A stretch of DNA of 64,000 nucleotides from Shewanella sp. ANA-3 (GCF_000203935.1 NC_008577.1:2542001-2606000), one strand, 5' to 3'. Shown: positions 1 through 8,565, counted from the stretch's first letter. The notes: generated from the sequence alone by a model not told the origin. Program-made: numbers and translations.

Positions 1-358
1 TGGCTAAAGTCTGCTTAGCTCTGACTTGCATTGCAATACCACAGCCCTCAGCCTTGCCCTCAAACTCTAGATTCACTAATGCGCGTTGATCTTTAAGCGC
101 GTCATCAAAGGGAATAAACAACCGCTGCGCCGCAGTATAAGTGAGTGGCGTTGAATTTAATTCACTCGAAATGCTTCCACTCTGGATCTGACAATTAGGT
201 AGCATTGGTACACTAAAGGCGATTTCGACTAACTGATAATTTCCCTTATTGACTTGCTTTAATCTGTCATAAAAGCCTTTATATTCGAGGGAAATCGTTT
301 CTGCCTGCAGACTTGTCGCACACAAGCAAAGCCCCACTAACCACCATTTTTTATGCAT
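1..358 (-). CDS. DUF2987-like periplasmic protein, partial
   Basis: The reading frame starts at an ATG at 358 and runs off the left edge of the window, so about 119 N-terminal residues are visible. It opens with a short positively charged signal peptide (MHKKWWLVGLCLCATSLQA) and then EISLEYKGFYDRLK-type sequence, which resembles the DUF2987 family of small Shewanella/Vibrio exported proteins. Two cysteines (in PNCQI and EGCGI) could form a periplasmic disulfide. The start codon overlaps the last 8 bases of the upstream Bax-like gene (ATGCATAA), which suggests translational coupling. The function of the family is unknown. The family assignment is from memory of the family and is moderately sure; that the frame is a gene is well supported by the signal peptide and the overlap. 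Confidence 0.7.
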   Translation of the reverse strand, partial: MHKKWWLVGLCLCATSLQAETISLEYKGFYDRLKQVNKGNYQLVEIAFSVPMLPNCQIQSGSISSELNSTPLTYTAAQRLFIPFDDALKDQRALVNLEFEGKAEGCGIAMQVRAKQTLA

Positions 359-1163
359 CCGCCTTCACCAAATATTTTTCATTATGACGTAACATATCGA
401 GTAACTCGTCGATATAAGCCTCTTGCCTTTCAGAATAATTCACTAGTCCATAGATCAGTTGGTCGGCACTTAATTCGGCTTCCTGAGAGCGTAAATCTGC
501 ACGTATTGAGCGAAACAGCGTGTATGCCGTATTCGAATTCAAATTGCGCATATAGGAAGACACTGAAGCGTCCACCGAGGGAAACACTTTCACTTCATGG
601 GTTTTGCCCGAACCACGAGAGGATGGCACTATGCCGCAACCATTGCTAAAACACCATTCGCCGAAAAAGTTAAAGCCTTCACGGGCAAAACGCGAACTGC
701 CCCATCCCGATTCATTGGCCGCCTGAATAAGCACCATAGATTCGGGAATAATATCGACCCGTTTCAGTAAACTGTTCAGGGATTTTGCATCCACATTACG
801 GGCAGCATATTGATATTTATCAAATAACTGATTGAGCTGCGCTAACTGCTTATCCGACAGAGTACTGTCGTTCTCCACTAAGGCCAACATGTCGGTGATA
901 AAGTCACGCTCGGTGGCAATAATGGCATTTTGTTGTTGAATGATCGGCCTGAGAAAATCAAAAAAGGCACGCTTTTTTTCCGCCACATCATTGATGGCAG
1001 AAAAGTCAGGCACTTGAGTAACGGGATCAACGGAGTTTTCCAGTTGGTTAACGATAGATTCAGGCTCATCAATAGTAGGAATGAGCCAGACTCTCAGCGA
1101 AAAAATCGCTAAGATCACTAGGGCTAACGCGAGTGTAAACGAACCAATTCTACCTGTTTTCAA
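351..1163 (-). CDS. Bax-like glucosaminidase family protein
   Basis: A 270-residue protein with one N-terminal membrane anchor (about residues 8-27) followed by an exported domain. The stretch ANESGWGSSRFAREGFNFFG, followed by EWCF, is the signature of the Bax/glucosaminidase group (COG2992). These proteins are thought to hydrolyse the glycan strand of peptidoglycan, with the Glu of ESGWG as the expected catalytic acid. The start is a TTG at 1163 with AAAGGTGA four bases upstream; no better ATG lies nearby. The gene is followed by, and overlaps by 8 bp, the DUF2987-like gene, so the two are probably one operon. A periplasmic wall-remodelling role is inferred from the family. The exact cleavage specificity cannot be read from sequence. 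Confidence 0.85.
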   Translation of the reverse strand: MKTGRIGSFTLALALVILAIFSLRVWLIPTIDEPESIVNQLENSVDPVTQVPDFSAINDVAEKKRAFFDFLRPIIQQQNAIIATERDFITDMLALVENDSTLSDKQLAQLNQLFDKYQYAARNVDAKSLNSLLKRVDIIPESMVLIQAANESGWGSSRFAREGFNFFGEWCFSNGCGIVPSSRGSGKTHEVKVFPSVDASVSSYMRNLNSNTAYTLFRSIRADLRSQEAELSADQLIYGLVNYSERQEAYIDELLDMLRHNEKYLVKADA

Positions 1164-1480
1164 TAAGTCACCTTTGATATTGAGTCACGAGTGGCAAAAT
1201 AAGCGCCAGATTATATGTCATATCTTGAAATTCACGAAATCTGACGACAAAACCGCCCATGCCAAGCGCAGTCAAAGCGTATCTGTGCTGAAAATGCGAT
1301 CCCACGCTTAACTCATACACATTGGCACAATTTGAGCGTGAATATTTAGTGCATGCTTTTGACTGAGCTTTTATACTAAGGTTCCGTTAACGCAGGTATT
1401 GGCAACTGAGCCCAAACGAGGCTTCGCAACACCGCTTAACAACAGGACAGGATTTTTTGGGTATTCAGGAAGGAACCCTC
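1164..1480. other. Intergenic region between bax-like gene and yvcK-like gene
   Basis: This divergent 317-bp gap should carry promoters for both neighbours. A TATACT-like -10 is visible near 1370-1376, but no convincing -35 accompanies it. I see no RNA gene, repeat or further reading frame that looks real. Confidence 0.4.
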
Positions 1481-2404
1481 ATGCAGCATCAAATCTTAAA
1501 TCAATACAGACACGTGGTCGCCATTGGCGGTGGTCACGGCTTGGGTCGAGTACTCTCATCGCTGGATTTTCTGGGCAATCGTCTCACAGGCATTGTTGCA
1601 ACCACAGATAATGGTGGCTCTACGGGCAGATTACGGGCCGAACAGGACTGTATTGCCTGGGGCGATCTGCGTAATTGTCTGTCTCAACTAGCCCATCGCC
1701 CATCGGTGAGCTCGCAATTATTTGAGTACCGCTTTCAGGGCGAAACCGAACTAAGCGGCCACAATCTAGGGAATTTGATGCTGCTTGCCCTCGATAAGCT
1801 TTGCGTTAGGCCCCTCGAGGCCGTCAATCTTATACGTCATATGCTTAAGATTGAAACCAATATCATCCCTATGTCAGAACAACCAACCCATTTAGTGGCA
1901 TTGCAGGCCTCTGGTTGTAAGGTCTTTGGTGAGGTTAATGTCGATAAGATGAATGAGGCGCCAATTGCCTTATGTCTTGAACCACAGGTCGATGCAACTG
2001 CCGAAGCCTGTGAGGCCATCAGCCGTGCGGATCTGATTATCCTAGGCCCAGGGAGCTTCCTGACCAGTATTATGCCACCGCTGTTACTGCCCTGCTTTGC
2101 TAAAGCCTTAGCGATGACCACTGCGCCCGTGGTTTTTATCGATAATCTGAATGAAGAAACTTCACCAGCTGGCCAGTTTAGTATTGAGCAGCGGATAGCT
2201 TGGTGCCATCAAGTGATTGGCAAGCCTGTGATCACTAAAGTGCTACGTCACTCAGAACAAGTGCGCCTTGGCACTTTAATGAATTACTTCCCGTTAAGGA
2301 ATCGCCACAATCCGCAATTACACGATCAGGCAGGGCTGCGTGATGCGCTCAGTGCAGTATTGAGAATTAAGTCGGATTTACCGCTAGAAACCTTGGCGTC
2401 ATAA
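1481..2404 (+). CDS. YvcK/CofD-like protein (gluconeogenesis factor family)
   Basis: I chose the ATG at 1481 because AGGAAGGA sits just upstream. This gives 307 residues; an in-frame TTG at 1457 is the longer alternative. The N-terminus (HVVAIGGGHGLGRVLSSL, then TTDNGGSTGRLR) is the nucleotide-binding signature of the YvcK/CofD-like fold, and GDLRNCLSQLA follows as in the family. Bacillus YvcK binds UDP-sugars and is needed for growth on gluconeogenic carbon and for normal wall synthesis. A comparable cytoplasmic role is an inference here. True CofD lactyl-phospho transferases make coenzyme F420, which is not expected in this organism. A strong terminator at 2470 ends transcription. Confidence 0.85.
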   Translation: MQHQILNQYRHVVAIGGGHGLGRVLSSLDFLGNRLTGIVATTDNGGSTGRLRAEQDCIAWGDLRNCLSQLAHRPSVSSQLFEYRFQGETELSGHNLGNLMLLALDKLCVRPLEAVNLIRHMLKIETNIIPMSEQPTHLVALQASGCKVFGEVNVDKMNEAPIALCLEPQVDATAEACEAISRADLIILGPGSFLTSIMPPLLLPCFAKALAMTTAPVVFIDNLNEETSPAGQFSIEQRIAWCHQVIGKPVITKVLRHSEQVRLGTLMNYFPLRNRHNPQLHDQAGLRDALSAVLRIKSDLPLETLAS

Positions 2405-2469
2405 CGACAGACTAACCGCATCCTTTAGCATCCAACAGATTCAAAATGCTAAAGGACAGCTCAAAATAC

Positions 2470-2497
2470 AAAAAGGACAGCCTAGGCTGTCCTTTTT
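2470..2497. terminator. Bidirectional terminator between yvcK-like gene and aspC
   Basis: A perfect hairpin (AAAGGACAGCC, TA, GGCTGTCCTTT) is flanked by A and T tracts, so it can end transcription from both sides. It lies between two convergent genes. Confidence 0.85.
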
Positions 2498-2531
2498 AGT
2501 GAGCCCTCTTCTGATATTAGAGGACTAAATC

Positions 2532-2579
2532 AAAGAGCTAAATTAAAGAGCTAAGTTAAAGAACTAAGTTAAAGAACTT
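2532..2579. repeat. 13-bp tandem repeat at the 3' end of the aminotransferase gene
   Basis: About 3.7 units of AAAGAGCTAAATT and one- to two-base variants (AAAGAGCTAAGTT, AAAGAACTAAGTT, AAAGAACTT) run head to tail. The last partial unit encodes the final residues of the aminotransferase, and its stop codon lies in the array. Each unit carries a TAA on the minus strand, so copy number changes would leave the protein unchanged. Confidence 0.85.
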
Positions 2580-3762
2580 GGGCAATCGCTTTACAGATCA
2601 CAGGCATATTGGTTTTGGTCATACCGGCAACACTAATGCGGCCTGAGCCGACGATATAAATACCAAACTCGTCTTTTAAGCGTGCAACCTGCTCTTTGTT
2701 TAAGCCAGAGAAGCTAAACATACCGTTTTGGCGGGAAATAAAGCTAAAGTCCTGGGTGACGCCTTCATCCTTTAAGCTTTGGACGAACAGAGTACGCATC
2801 TGGGCGATACGTTCACGCATTTCAGTCAACTCTTGTACCCAAAGTGCTTTTAATGCCGCATCGCTTAAAATGGTGCTAACAATTAACGCACCGTGTGCTG
2901 GTGGGTTTGAGTAATTGGCGCGAATAGTACGTTTCACTTGGCTGAAGGCACGCACCGCTTCATCGGCATTTTGTGCCACTACAGTCACAGCGCCGATACG
3001 CTCGTTATAAAGACCAAAGTTTTTAGAGAAAGAGTTAGCCACTAACAACTCAGGTACTTTTGCAGCCACTAAACGTAGGCCTGCGGCATCTTCTTCAATC
3101 CCAGCACCAAAACCTTGGTAAGCAAAGTCAAACAATGGCACTAACTGTTTGTCTGCACACAGGTTAGCAACCAATTCCCATTGGGCTAAGGTCAAATCAA
3201 TACCCGTTGGGTTATGGCAGCAACCGTGCAGTAGAACAATGTCACCCGCCTGTGCATTGGCGAGATCTGTCATCATGCCATCGAAATCGATATCGTGGGC
3301 ACTGGCATTGTAGTAACCGTATTCTTTAACCGTTAAACCTGCAGTTTCAAAAATATTCTGATGGTTCGCCCAAGTTGGGTTACTGACCCACACAGTGCGC
3401 GATGGCGTGTTGCGCAGTAGAAACTCGGCGGCAATACGCAGTGCACCAGTACCACCTGGCGCCTGAGCGGTCGCGGCACGGCCTGACGTCACAAGCGTAC
3501 TGCCCTCGCCAAATAATAGCTCTTGTACCACGCGGTTATAGGTTTGAACCCCTTCAATACCTAAATAGTTCTTGGTCTTCTCTTGCTCAAGCAATAGGGC
3601 TTCTGCTTTCTTCACTGACTGTAATACTGGAGTCTGCCCTGCTTCATCCTTATAAATGCCAACACCGAGGTTCACTTTATCTTGGCGTGGATCGGCCTTG
3701 AAGGTATCGGTTAAACCAAGGATGGGATCAGCGGGTGCGAGTACTACCTGAGAGAAAATCAT
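2569..3762 (-). CDS. aspC: Aspartate/aromatic amino acid aminotransferase (class I PLP enzyme)
   Basis: This 397-residue protein has the normal length and the hallmarks of the AspC/TyrB family: the N-terminal [19 protein letters not shown], the ACHNPTG-type motif (here [12 protein letters not shown]) and the PLP-lysine motif [18 protein letters not shown]. It transfers the amino group between aspartate or aromatic amino acids and 2-oxoglutarate in the cytoplasm, linking amino acid synthesis to the TCA cycle. Whether aspartate or aromatic substrates are preferred cannot be decided from sequence, so the symbol is given with that caveat. The gene stands alone, convergent with the yvcK-like gene. 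A 13-bp tandem repeat begins within its last codons. Confidence 0.9.
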   Translation of the reverse strand: MIFSQVVLAPADPILGLTDTFKADPRQDKVNLGVGIYKDEAGQTPVLQSVKKAEALLLEQEKTKNYLGIEGVQTYNRVVQELLFGEGSTLVTSGRAATAQAPGGTGALRIAAEFLLRNTPSRTVWVSNPTWANHQNIFETAGLTVKEYGYYNASAHDIDFDGMMTDLANAQAGDIVLLHGCCHNPTGIDLTLAQWELVANLCADKQLVPLFDFAYQGFGAGIEEDAAGLRLVAAKVPELLVANSFSKNFGLYNERIGAVTVVAQNADEAVRAFSQVKRTIRANYSNPPAHGALIVSTILSDAALKALWVQELTEMRERIAQMRTLFVQSLKDEGVTQDFSFISRQNGMFSFSGLNKEQVARLKDEFGIYIVGSGRISVAGMTKTNMPVICKAIAQVL

Positions 3763-4017
3763 GACTACTTATCCTAAATGTTCACGTGTAGGGGAAATTC
3801 GGCTTATTTATACCACTGTCTTAAGAGGGGGAATAGCGCCTATTGCCGCATCTTAAGGAAATAGTTTGCGTATTATGGATTGATTAAAATAAATAACAAC
3901 TAAATGAGAGATCAATTGTCTTGAGGCTGAAATTTTTGATAATTGTGATTTTTAAGAGGCTGATCACTATTTGTTTAAGGATTAATTTGTAGGGGTTAGA
4001 ACGGGATTTGCGGCAAT

Positions 4018-4046
4018 AAAAAAGGCCTAACATCTGTTAGGCCTTC
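4018..4046 (-). terminator. Terminator of the Gly-Cys-Leu tRNA operon
   Basis: On the minus strand AAGGCCTAACAGATGTTAGGCCTT is followed by a T tract. It lies ten bases beyond the 3' end of the tRNA-Leu gene. Confidence 0.85.
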
Positions 4047-4055
4047 TCTATGTTA

Positions 4056-4142
4056 TGGTACCCGAGGCCAGACTTGAACTGGCACGCTGTTACCAGCGAG
4101 GGATTTTAAATCCCTTGTGTCTACCGATTCCACCACTCGGGC
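4056..4142 (-). tRNA. tRNA-Leu (TAA)
   Basis: An 87-nt gene ending in encoded CCA. The anticodon loop TTTAAAA gives anticodon TAA, and there is a long variable arm typical of class II tRNAs. The acceptor stem has G1 opposite T72, as in E. coli tRNA-Leu(UAA). It is the last gene of a three-gene tRNA operon in the same order as E. coli glyW-cysT-leuZ. Confidence 0.96.
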
Positions 4143-4191
4143 AAACTCTTTATATTAACGACGGGAATCGTGTCATTAATACCTTAATCTA

Positions 4192-4265
4192 TGGAGGCGC
4201 GACCCGGAGTCGAACCGAGATCGACGGATTTGCAATCCGCAGCATAGCCATTCTGCCATCGCGCC
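4192..4265 (-). tRNA. tRNA-Cys (GCA)
   Basis: A 74-nt gene with acceptor GGCGCGA, anticodon loop TTGCAAA (GCA), T-arm GGTTCGACTCC and encoded CCA. It is the middle gene of the Gly-Cys-Leu operon. Confidence 0.96.
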
Positions 4266-4288
4266 AGATTTCCAAACTCGTAAAGAGT

Positions 4289-4364
4289 TGGAGCGACATA
4301 TCGGGTTCGAACCGATGACCTATACCTTGGCAAGGTATCGCTCTACCAACTGAGCTAATGTCGC
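4289..4364 (-). tRNA. tRNA-Gly (GCC)
   Basis: A 76-nt gene with acceptor GCGACAT, D-arm AGCTCAGTTGGTAGAGC, anticodon loop TTGCCAA (GCC) and encoded CCA. It is the first gene of the operon, about 75 bases downstream of the promoter -10 at 4439-4444. Confidence 0.96.
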
Positions 4365-4438
4365 ATCGATGTCACAGCTTAATGAGTCATTAAGCTTAGG
4401 AGTTACGTTGCTACGCTTTCCCCTGACTGCGGATTGGC

Positions 4439-4466
4439 ATTCTACCGATTTAACCTTCAGAGTCAA
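4439..4466 (-). promoter_or_regulatory. Promoter of the Gly-Cys-Leu tRNA operon
   Basis: On the minus strand a TTGACT -35 (4461-4466) and a TAGAAT -10 (4439-4444) are separated by 16 bp. A GC-containing discriminator (GCC) follows, as is usual for stable RNA promoters under stringent control. Confidence 0.75.
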
Positions 4467-4605
4467 TCAACAAATTTGAAATATTGCGCTTAGAAGCACT
4501 GTTTGCCCAATATTCAGCCACAGAGATAAAAACTTGCCGATGGAATAATCAATTTGATGATTTTCTTTGCAACAACAAGAGTTGAAGTGATGTTACCCAG
4601 CCTTA

Positions 4606-4628
4606 TCAACGCTATTTAGGACGGGTCA
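4606..4628. mobile_element. Solitary 23-bp end of the window's IS3-family element
   Basis: These 23 bases are identical to the last 23 bases of the two complete IS copies (10435-10457 and 25433-25455), beginning TCAACGCTATTTAGG and ending GGGTCA. The similarity stops immediately inside the element, and no matching left end lies in the surrounding intergenic sequence. It is best read as a scar left by partial deletion of an older copy. It could also be an unrelated element sharing the terminal repeat. Confidence 0.75.
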
Positions 4629-4635
4629 ATGTCAT

Positions 4636-4664
4636 AAAAAAAGCGCCCTACTGGGCGCTTTTTC
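4636..4664 (-). terminator. Terminator of the long GAPDH gene
   Basis: The hairpin AAGCGCCC, TACT, GGGCGCTT is flanked by A and T tracts, 26 bases beyond the stop codon. Confidence 0.85.
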
Positions 4665-4689
4665 TTGGACGTTTTTATGTGCGTAGCGA

Positions 4690-6123
4690 TTATGCTGGCA
4701 GAGACAGAGTCGTCAGGCCTAACATCGTCTGCATCACACCGACGACTTGGCAGCTGTAACCAAATTCGTTGTCATACCATACGTACAGAATGGCACGTTT
4801 ACCTTCGGCGATAGTCGCTTGTGAATCAACCACGCCCGCATAGCGAGAACCCACTAAATCGCTTGATACGATTTCAGTTGAGTCTGTGTAATCGATTTGG
4901 TTCTGCAATGGTGATTGCAGCGCAGTGTCTTTCAGGTATTCGTTCAATTCATCTTTGTTAGTCTCAGCATTGAGGTTCATGCTGATGATCGCCATAGACA
5001 CGTTTGGTGTTGGCACGCGAATCGCGTTACCCGTCAGTTTACCCGCTAATACTGGCAGAGCTTTAGCTACGGCTTTAGCCGCGCCCGTTTCAGTGATCAC
5101 CATGTTTAATGGTGCACTGCGACCACGACGGTCAGCACTGTGGTAGTTGTCGATCAGGTTTTGATCGTTCGTGTATGAGTGAATAGTCTCAACGTGACCA
5201 TTCTCGATACCGTACTTGTCGTTTACCGCTTTCAGTACTGGTGTGATGGCGTTAGTGGTACAGCTCGCCGCAGACACAATGATATCTTCTGCAGTGATGT
5301 CGCCTTCATTCACGCCGTAAACGATGTTCTTGATGGCGCCTTTTGCAGGTGCAGTCAGTAACACTTTGCTCGCACCTGGACTCTTCAAGTGTAAGCCTAA
5401 GCCTGCTTCATCTTTCCAAATACCCGTGTTGTCTACCACTAAGGCATCTGTAATACCGTATTTGGTGTAATCCACTTCATCTGGCGAGTTTGCGTAAATA
5501 ACTTGAATATAGGTGCCGTTAGCGATGATAGCGTTGTTCTCTTCATCCACTTCAACTGAACCGTTAAATGGACCATGAACAGAGTCACGACGCAGTAAGC
5601 TTGCGCGTTTTTCTAAATCGCCCTTCTTACCACCACGTAACACGATAGCGCGCAGTCTTAACTTGTTGCTGCGGCCAGTACGTTCGATCAGTAAGCGCGC
5701 TAATAAGCGGCCAATACGACCAAAACCATACAACACTACATCACGCGGGGCGATATCATCAGCATGATCAATCGCTGCCGCTAATTCACGTGCCATATAG
5801 CTTTCAATTTCGTTGGTATCGGTATGTTCAGCCCAGTATTTAACGGCAAGCTTACCAATATCCACTTTACATTGTTTAACTGCGAGTCTGCTTAAGGCTT
5901 GAACAAACGGGAAACTCTCGCGTAAACGTAATTTCTCGCCGACATGACGACGAACTAAACGGTGCGCTTTAATAATCTCAATAGTAGAAGCATTGAGTAA
6001 TGGCTTACCATAAACCACAACTTCGACGCCTTGGTTACGGTACAACTTGCCCAGCAAAGGTTGCATTGCCTCTGCCATTTCAAAACGTTCTTGCCAACTT
6101 TGTAGGTGTTTATCAGCGCTCAT
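4690..6123 (-). CDS. Glyceraldehyde-3-phosphate dehydrogenase with long N-terminal extension
   Basis: The protein is 477 residues, about 140 longer than classical GAPDH. Residues 1-127 are an extension not found in the short enzyme. The Rossmann motif GFGRIGR lies at 133-139, the catalytic cysteine at 288 (SAASCTTNA) and the paired histidine at 315 (HSYTND). It should oxidise glyceraldehyde 3-phosphate to 1,3-bisphosphoglycerate in the cytoplasm, or run in reverse during gluconeogenesis. The role of the extension and the cofactor (NAD or NADP) cannot be read. A second, classical GAPDH gene lies 1.3 kb away on the other strand, so the two probably divide the glycolytic and gluconeogenic duties. 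A HexR-like site (6291-6305) lies in the upstream gap. Confidence 0.9.
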   Translation of the reverse strand: MSADKHLQSWQERFEMAEAMQPLLGKLYRNQGVEVVVYGKPLLNASTIEIIKAHRLVRRHVGEKLRLRESFPFVQALSRLAVKQCKVDIGKLAVKYWAEHTDTNEIESYMARELAAAIDHADDIAPRDVVLYGFGRIGRLLARLLIERTGRSNKLRLRAIVLRGGKKGDLEKRASLLRRDSVHGPFNGSVEVDEENNAIIANGTYIQVIYANSPDEVDYTKYGITDALVVDNTGIWKDEAGLGLHLKSPGASKVLLTAPAKGAIKNIVYGVNEGDITAEDIIVSAASCTTNAITPVLKAVNDKYGIENGHVETIHSYTNDQNLIDNYHSADRRGRSAPLNMVITETGAAKAVAKALPVLAGKLTGNAIRVPTPNVSMAIISMNLNAETNKDELNEYLKDTALQSPLQNQIDYTDSTEIVSSDLVGSRYAGVVDSQATIAEGKRAILYVWYDNEFGYSCQVVGVMQTMLGLTTLSLPA

Positions 6124-6290
6124 TTACAGATCCTTTATCTCACTTTTCAATAAAATATATTGAAAGGTTTGAGTAACATGACGAAAAGACCAATAATCTT
6201 ATGGAGGTTTTAGGGAAAACCCTGTGTTTTGGTCGGCGCCATTGTAATGAAAACTGACCCAGCTTGCCAGTAAGATATTTTCTGTAAATC

Positions 6291-6305
6291 TGTAATTTTA
6301 TTAGA
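6291..6305. promoter_or_regulatory. Candidate HexR operator
   Basis: TGTAATTTTATTAGA matches the published HexR consensus TGTAATTAAATTACA at 12 of 15 positions and keeps the palindromic form. It lies between the divergent long GAPDH gene and the DUF2989 gene and could serve either one. Confidence 0.5.
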
Positions 6306-6329
6306 GAAAATTGCATTTTGGAGCGTGTT

Positions 6330-7217
6330 TTGAGACAAAATCTAGTAATAATTACATCATTTACCCTCGCGATAAGCCTTTTCGGTTGTGATAATGGCCG
6401 AAATATCGAAACGATTTGTAAAAATAATCCTGAAATTTGTGCCGATTTGCATAAAGATGGATGGTGTTTAACCGAGAAAACCCTGCTGATCCAGAGCCGA
6501 TTCGACCTATTAGACAACAAAAATCCTACGGGCAAGCAACTTTACCAACAGTTAACTTACCTTGAAGATTACAGCCGTTGTATTGAATTGGCCTCAGGGG
6601 TGCAACATATCATCCATACGAATCGCACGGCTGACCGCGCCAGAGCCTTTCGCCTGAGTACAGAAAACCTCAGCCGTCTACAGGAAGAAACCCGCGAACG
6701 CCAAGACCCCTTTATGTCTTACTATCAATGGACACGTTTTGGTGACACCGATGCCTTAAACCGACTATTAGCGCAAGAAAATGCCGGTGAAGTTACTGAG
6801 CCTTTTCTCCTTGCGCAAATCGCCACCTATTACAGCAATCGAAATGCCATCAAAGCGCAACAACTCTATCTTAAAGTGTTTGCAGAAATTCAATATGCCG
6901 ACTTTGATCCCAACTGGTTGCTTGGGCTCGCCTCAGCCTATCGTCAAACCCAAGCGTTTGAAAAAACATATATGCTGACCAAAGCGAATTTACTACTTAC
7001 GCAGCAGAAGTATTCTGAAGATAAGATGCTAGCCTTAATCGGTGGCGACAAGGCGCTAGCGGCCAAATTAGATCAATACGCCCAGAACTTAATCGACGCG
7101 TTAGAAGATGGCCTCTATTCAACCAGTCCGGTTGCGCTCTGGCTTGCTCCGCCCCAGACGGAGGTCACACCGCCAGCGGCAACAACTGTCGAGCCAGAGA
7201 AGCCAAATTCGCCTTAA
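6330..7217 (+). CDS. DUF2989-like lipoprotein
   Basis: I take the TTG at 6330 as start because GGAG lies six bases upstream; the frame is open back to another TTG at 6318. The protein is then about 295 residues. It begins with a lipoprotein signal (LVIITSFTLAISLFGC, lipobox LFGC), so it should be anchored in the envelope through that cysteine. The body is helical and TPR-like in character (SRCIELA, LAQIATYYSNRNAIKAQQLYLKVF), and the C-terminus is Pro/Thr/Glu-rich. It resembles the DUF2989 family of Shewanella and Vibrio, for which no function is known. It precedes the classical GAPDH gene by about 210 bp on the same strand, but a HexR-like site in that gap suggests the GAPDH gene has its own promoter. 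Confidence 0.75.
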   Translation: MRQNLVIITSFTLAISLFGCDNGRNIETICKNNPEICADLHKDGWCLTEKTLLIQSRFDLLDNKNPTGKQLYQQLTYLEDYSRCIELASGVQHIIHTNRTADRARAFRLSTENLSRLQEETRERQDPFMSYYQWTRFGDTDALNRLLAQENAGEVTEPFLLAQIATYYSNRNAIKAQQLYLKVFAEIQYADFDPNWLLGLASAYRQTQAFEKTYMLTKANLLLTQQKYSEDKMLALIGGDKALAAKLDQYAQNLIDALEDGLYSTSPVALWLAPPQTEVTPPAATTVEPEKPNSP

Positions 7218-7381
7218 CTTGCGTTTTGAAGAACGTCGGCAAAATGTTTGCCACCTTGTAATTTTTTACCCAAATACAGCGCTGAAAATGGTGTTTTCGC
7301 GAGCAATGTAAAAAAAACACCTAATTTGTTAACCGAATCCCGGCAAAATTGCCGAATTCACTTGACGATAGCTGTCAGTTT

Positions 7382-7396
7382 GGTAATTTTACTACC
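7382..7396. promoter_or_regulatory. Candidate HexR operator in front of the classical GAPDH gene
   Basis: GGTAATTTTACTACC is an imperfect palindrome differing at three positions from TGTAATTTTATTACA, a HexR-type sequence. It lies 33 bp upstream of the GAPDH start codon. Shewanella HexR is known to control a gap gene. Confidence 0.5.
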
Positions 7397-7429
7397 AGTT
7401 GAATTTTATAATCACCAGAGGGATATGAG

Positions 7430-8440
7430 ATGACTATCCGTGTAGCAATAAATGGTTATGGCCGTATCGGTAGAAACGTATTACGCGCCCTGTATGAAAG
7501 CGAAAAAGCTTACCCAATCAAAATTGTTGCCATCAACGATTTAGGCGACGCTTCAATCAACGCTCACCTGACAAAATACGATTCTGTACATGGTCGTTTC
7601 AATGCCAAAGTTGAGCATGATGCTGAAGCAATTTATGTCAACGGCGACAAGATCCTCACCTTCCAAGAACGCGATCCAGGTAAATTACCTTGGGGCGACT
7701 TACAAGTTGACGTCGTGTTCGAATGTACTGGTATCTTCACTTCTAAAGAATCTGTACAGCCACATTTAGCGGCGGGCGCGAAGAAAGTCATTATTTCTGC
7801 ACCAGGTAAAAACGTTGATGCAACCGTCGTTTACGGTGTGAACAACAATGTATTGACCGCGGATATGACAGTTATCTCTAATGCTTCATGTACCACTAAC
7901 TGTTTAGCACCTTTCGCTAAGCCGTTAAATGACGAAATTGGTATTGAATCCGGTCTGATGACCACCATTCATGCTTACACCAACGATCAACGTTTATCTG
8001 ACGTATACCACACAGATTTACGTCGTGCCCGCGCTGCAGCACTGTCAATGATCCCAACTAAAACTGGCGCTGCCGCGGCAGTAGGTTTAGTTGTACCTGA
8101 ATTACAAGGTAAATTCGATGGTTTAGCAGTACGTGTACCGACTGTTAACGTGTCTTTAGTGGATTTATCTTTCATTGCAGCACGTGATACCACTGTTGAA
8201 GAAGTTAACGCCATCATCGAACGTGCCGCTGCTGTTGCGCCTCTGAGCGAAGTGTTAGCGGTTAACAAAGAGCCACTGGTGTCTATCGACTTTAACCACA
8301 ATGCGTTTTCATCTAACTTCGATGCGACTCAAACCCGCGTTAACGGCCGTTTAGTTAAAGTGATGGCATGGTACGATAACGAATGGGGCTTCAGTAACCG
8401 TATGTTGGACAACGCGGTTGCGCTGATGAACGCGAAGTAA
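7430..8440 (+). CDS. gapA: Glyceraldehyde-3-phosphate dehydrogenase, type I (classical length)
   Basis: A 336-residue enzyme with every family hallmark: the NAD-binding motif INGYGRIGR (7-15), the catalytic Cys154 in SNASCTTNC, His181 in HAYTND, and the C-terminal [12 protein letters not shown]. It catalyses the NAD-dependent oxidative phosphorylation of glyceraldehyde 3-phosphate in the lower half of glycolysis and the Entner-Doudoroff route. It starts at ATG 7430 after the SD-like AGAGGGA. A HexR-like palindrome upstream fits control by carbon flux through the ED pathway, whose genes and regulator lie elsewhere in this window. A strong terminator follows. The symbol is given in the sense of the main type I gene; several paralogue numbering schemes exist. 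Confidence 0.93.
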   Translation: MTIRVAINGYGRIGRNVLRALYESEKAYPIKIVAINDLGDASINAHLTKYDSVHGRFNAKVEHDAEAIYVNGDKILTFQERDPGKLPWGDLQVDVVFECTGIFTSKESVQPHLAAGAKKVIISAPGKNVDATVVYGVNNNVLTADMTVISNASCTTNCLAPFAKPLNDEIGIESGLMTTIHAYTNDQRLSDVYHTDLRRARAAALSMIPTKTGAAAAVGLVVPELQGKFDGLAVRVPTVNVSLVDLSFIAARDTTVEEVNAIIERAAAVAPLSEVLAVNKEPLVSIDFNHNAFSSNFDATQTRVNGRLVKVMAWYDNEWGFSNRMLDNAVALMNAK

Positions 8441-8455
8441 TCATTCTTCTTTATC

Positions 8456-8487
8456 AAAAAGCCCCGCTCTTGCGGGGCTTTTTTTAT
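8456..8487 (+). terminator. Terminator of the classical GAPDH gene
   Basis: The hairpin AAAGCCCCGC, TCTT, GCGGGGCTTT is followed by a long T run 15 bases past the stop codon. Confidence 0.9.
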
Positions 8488-8565
8488 ACCGATTTCACGG
8501 CTCATTAATCCACTGTCGTTACCAATGCTCGCATTTCGCCGCTAACAACTGAATGTGGCGATACA

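Larger units (their letters stand above)
4365..4689. other. Intergenic region between tRNA operon and GAPDH gene
   Basis: This 325-bp gap holds the tRNA operon promoter (4439-4466), a solitary insertion-sequence end (4606-4628) and the terminator of the downstream GAPDH gene (4636-4664). No reading frame in it looks real. Confidence 0.7.

Noticed and set aside
6140..6535. 131-codon minus-strand frame overlapping the start of the DUF2989 gene
   Set aside because: It overlaps a better-supported gene with a lipoprotein signal, and its sequence is low in complexity of the kind seen in intergenic DNA.
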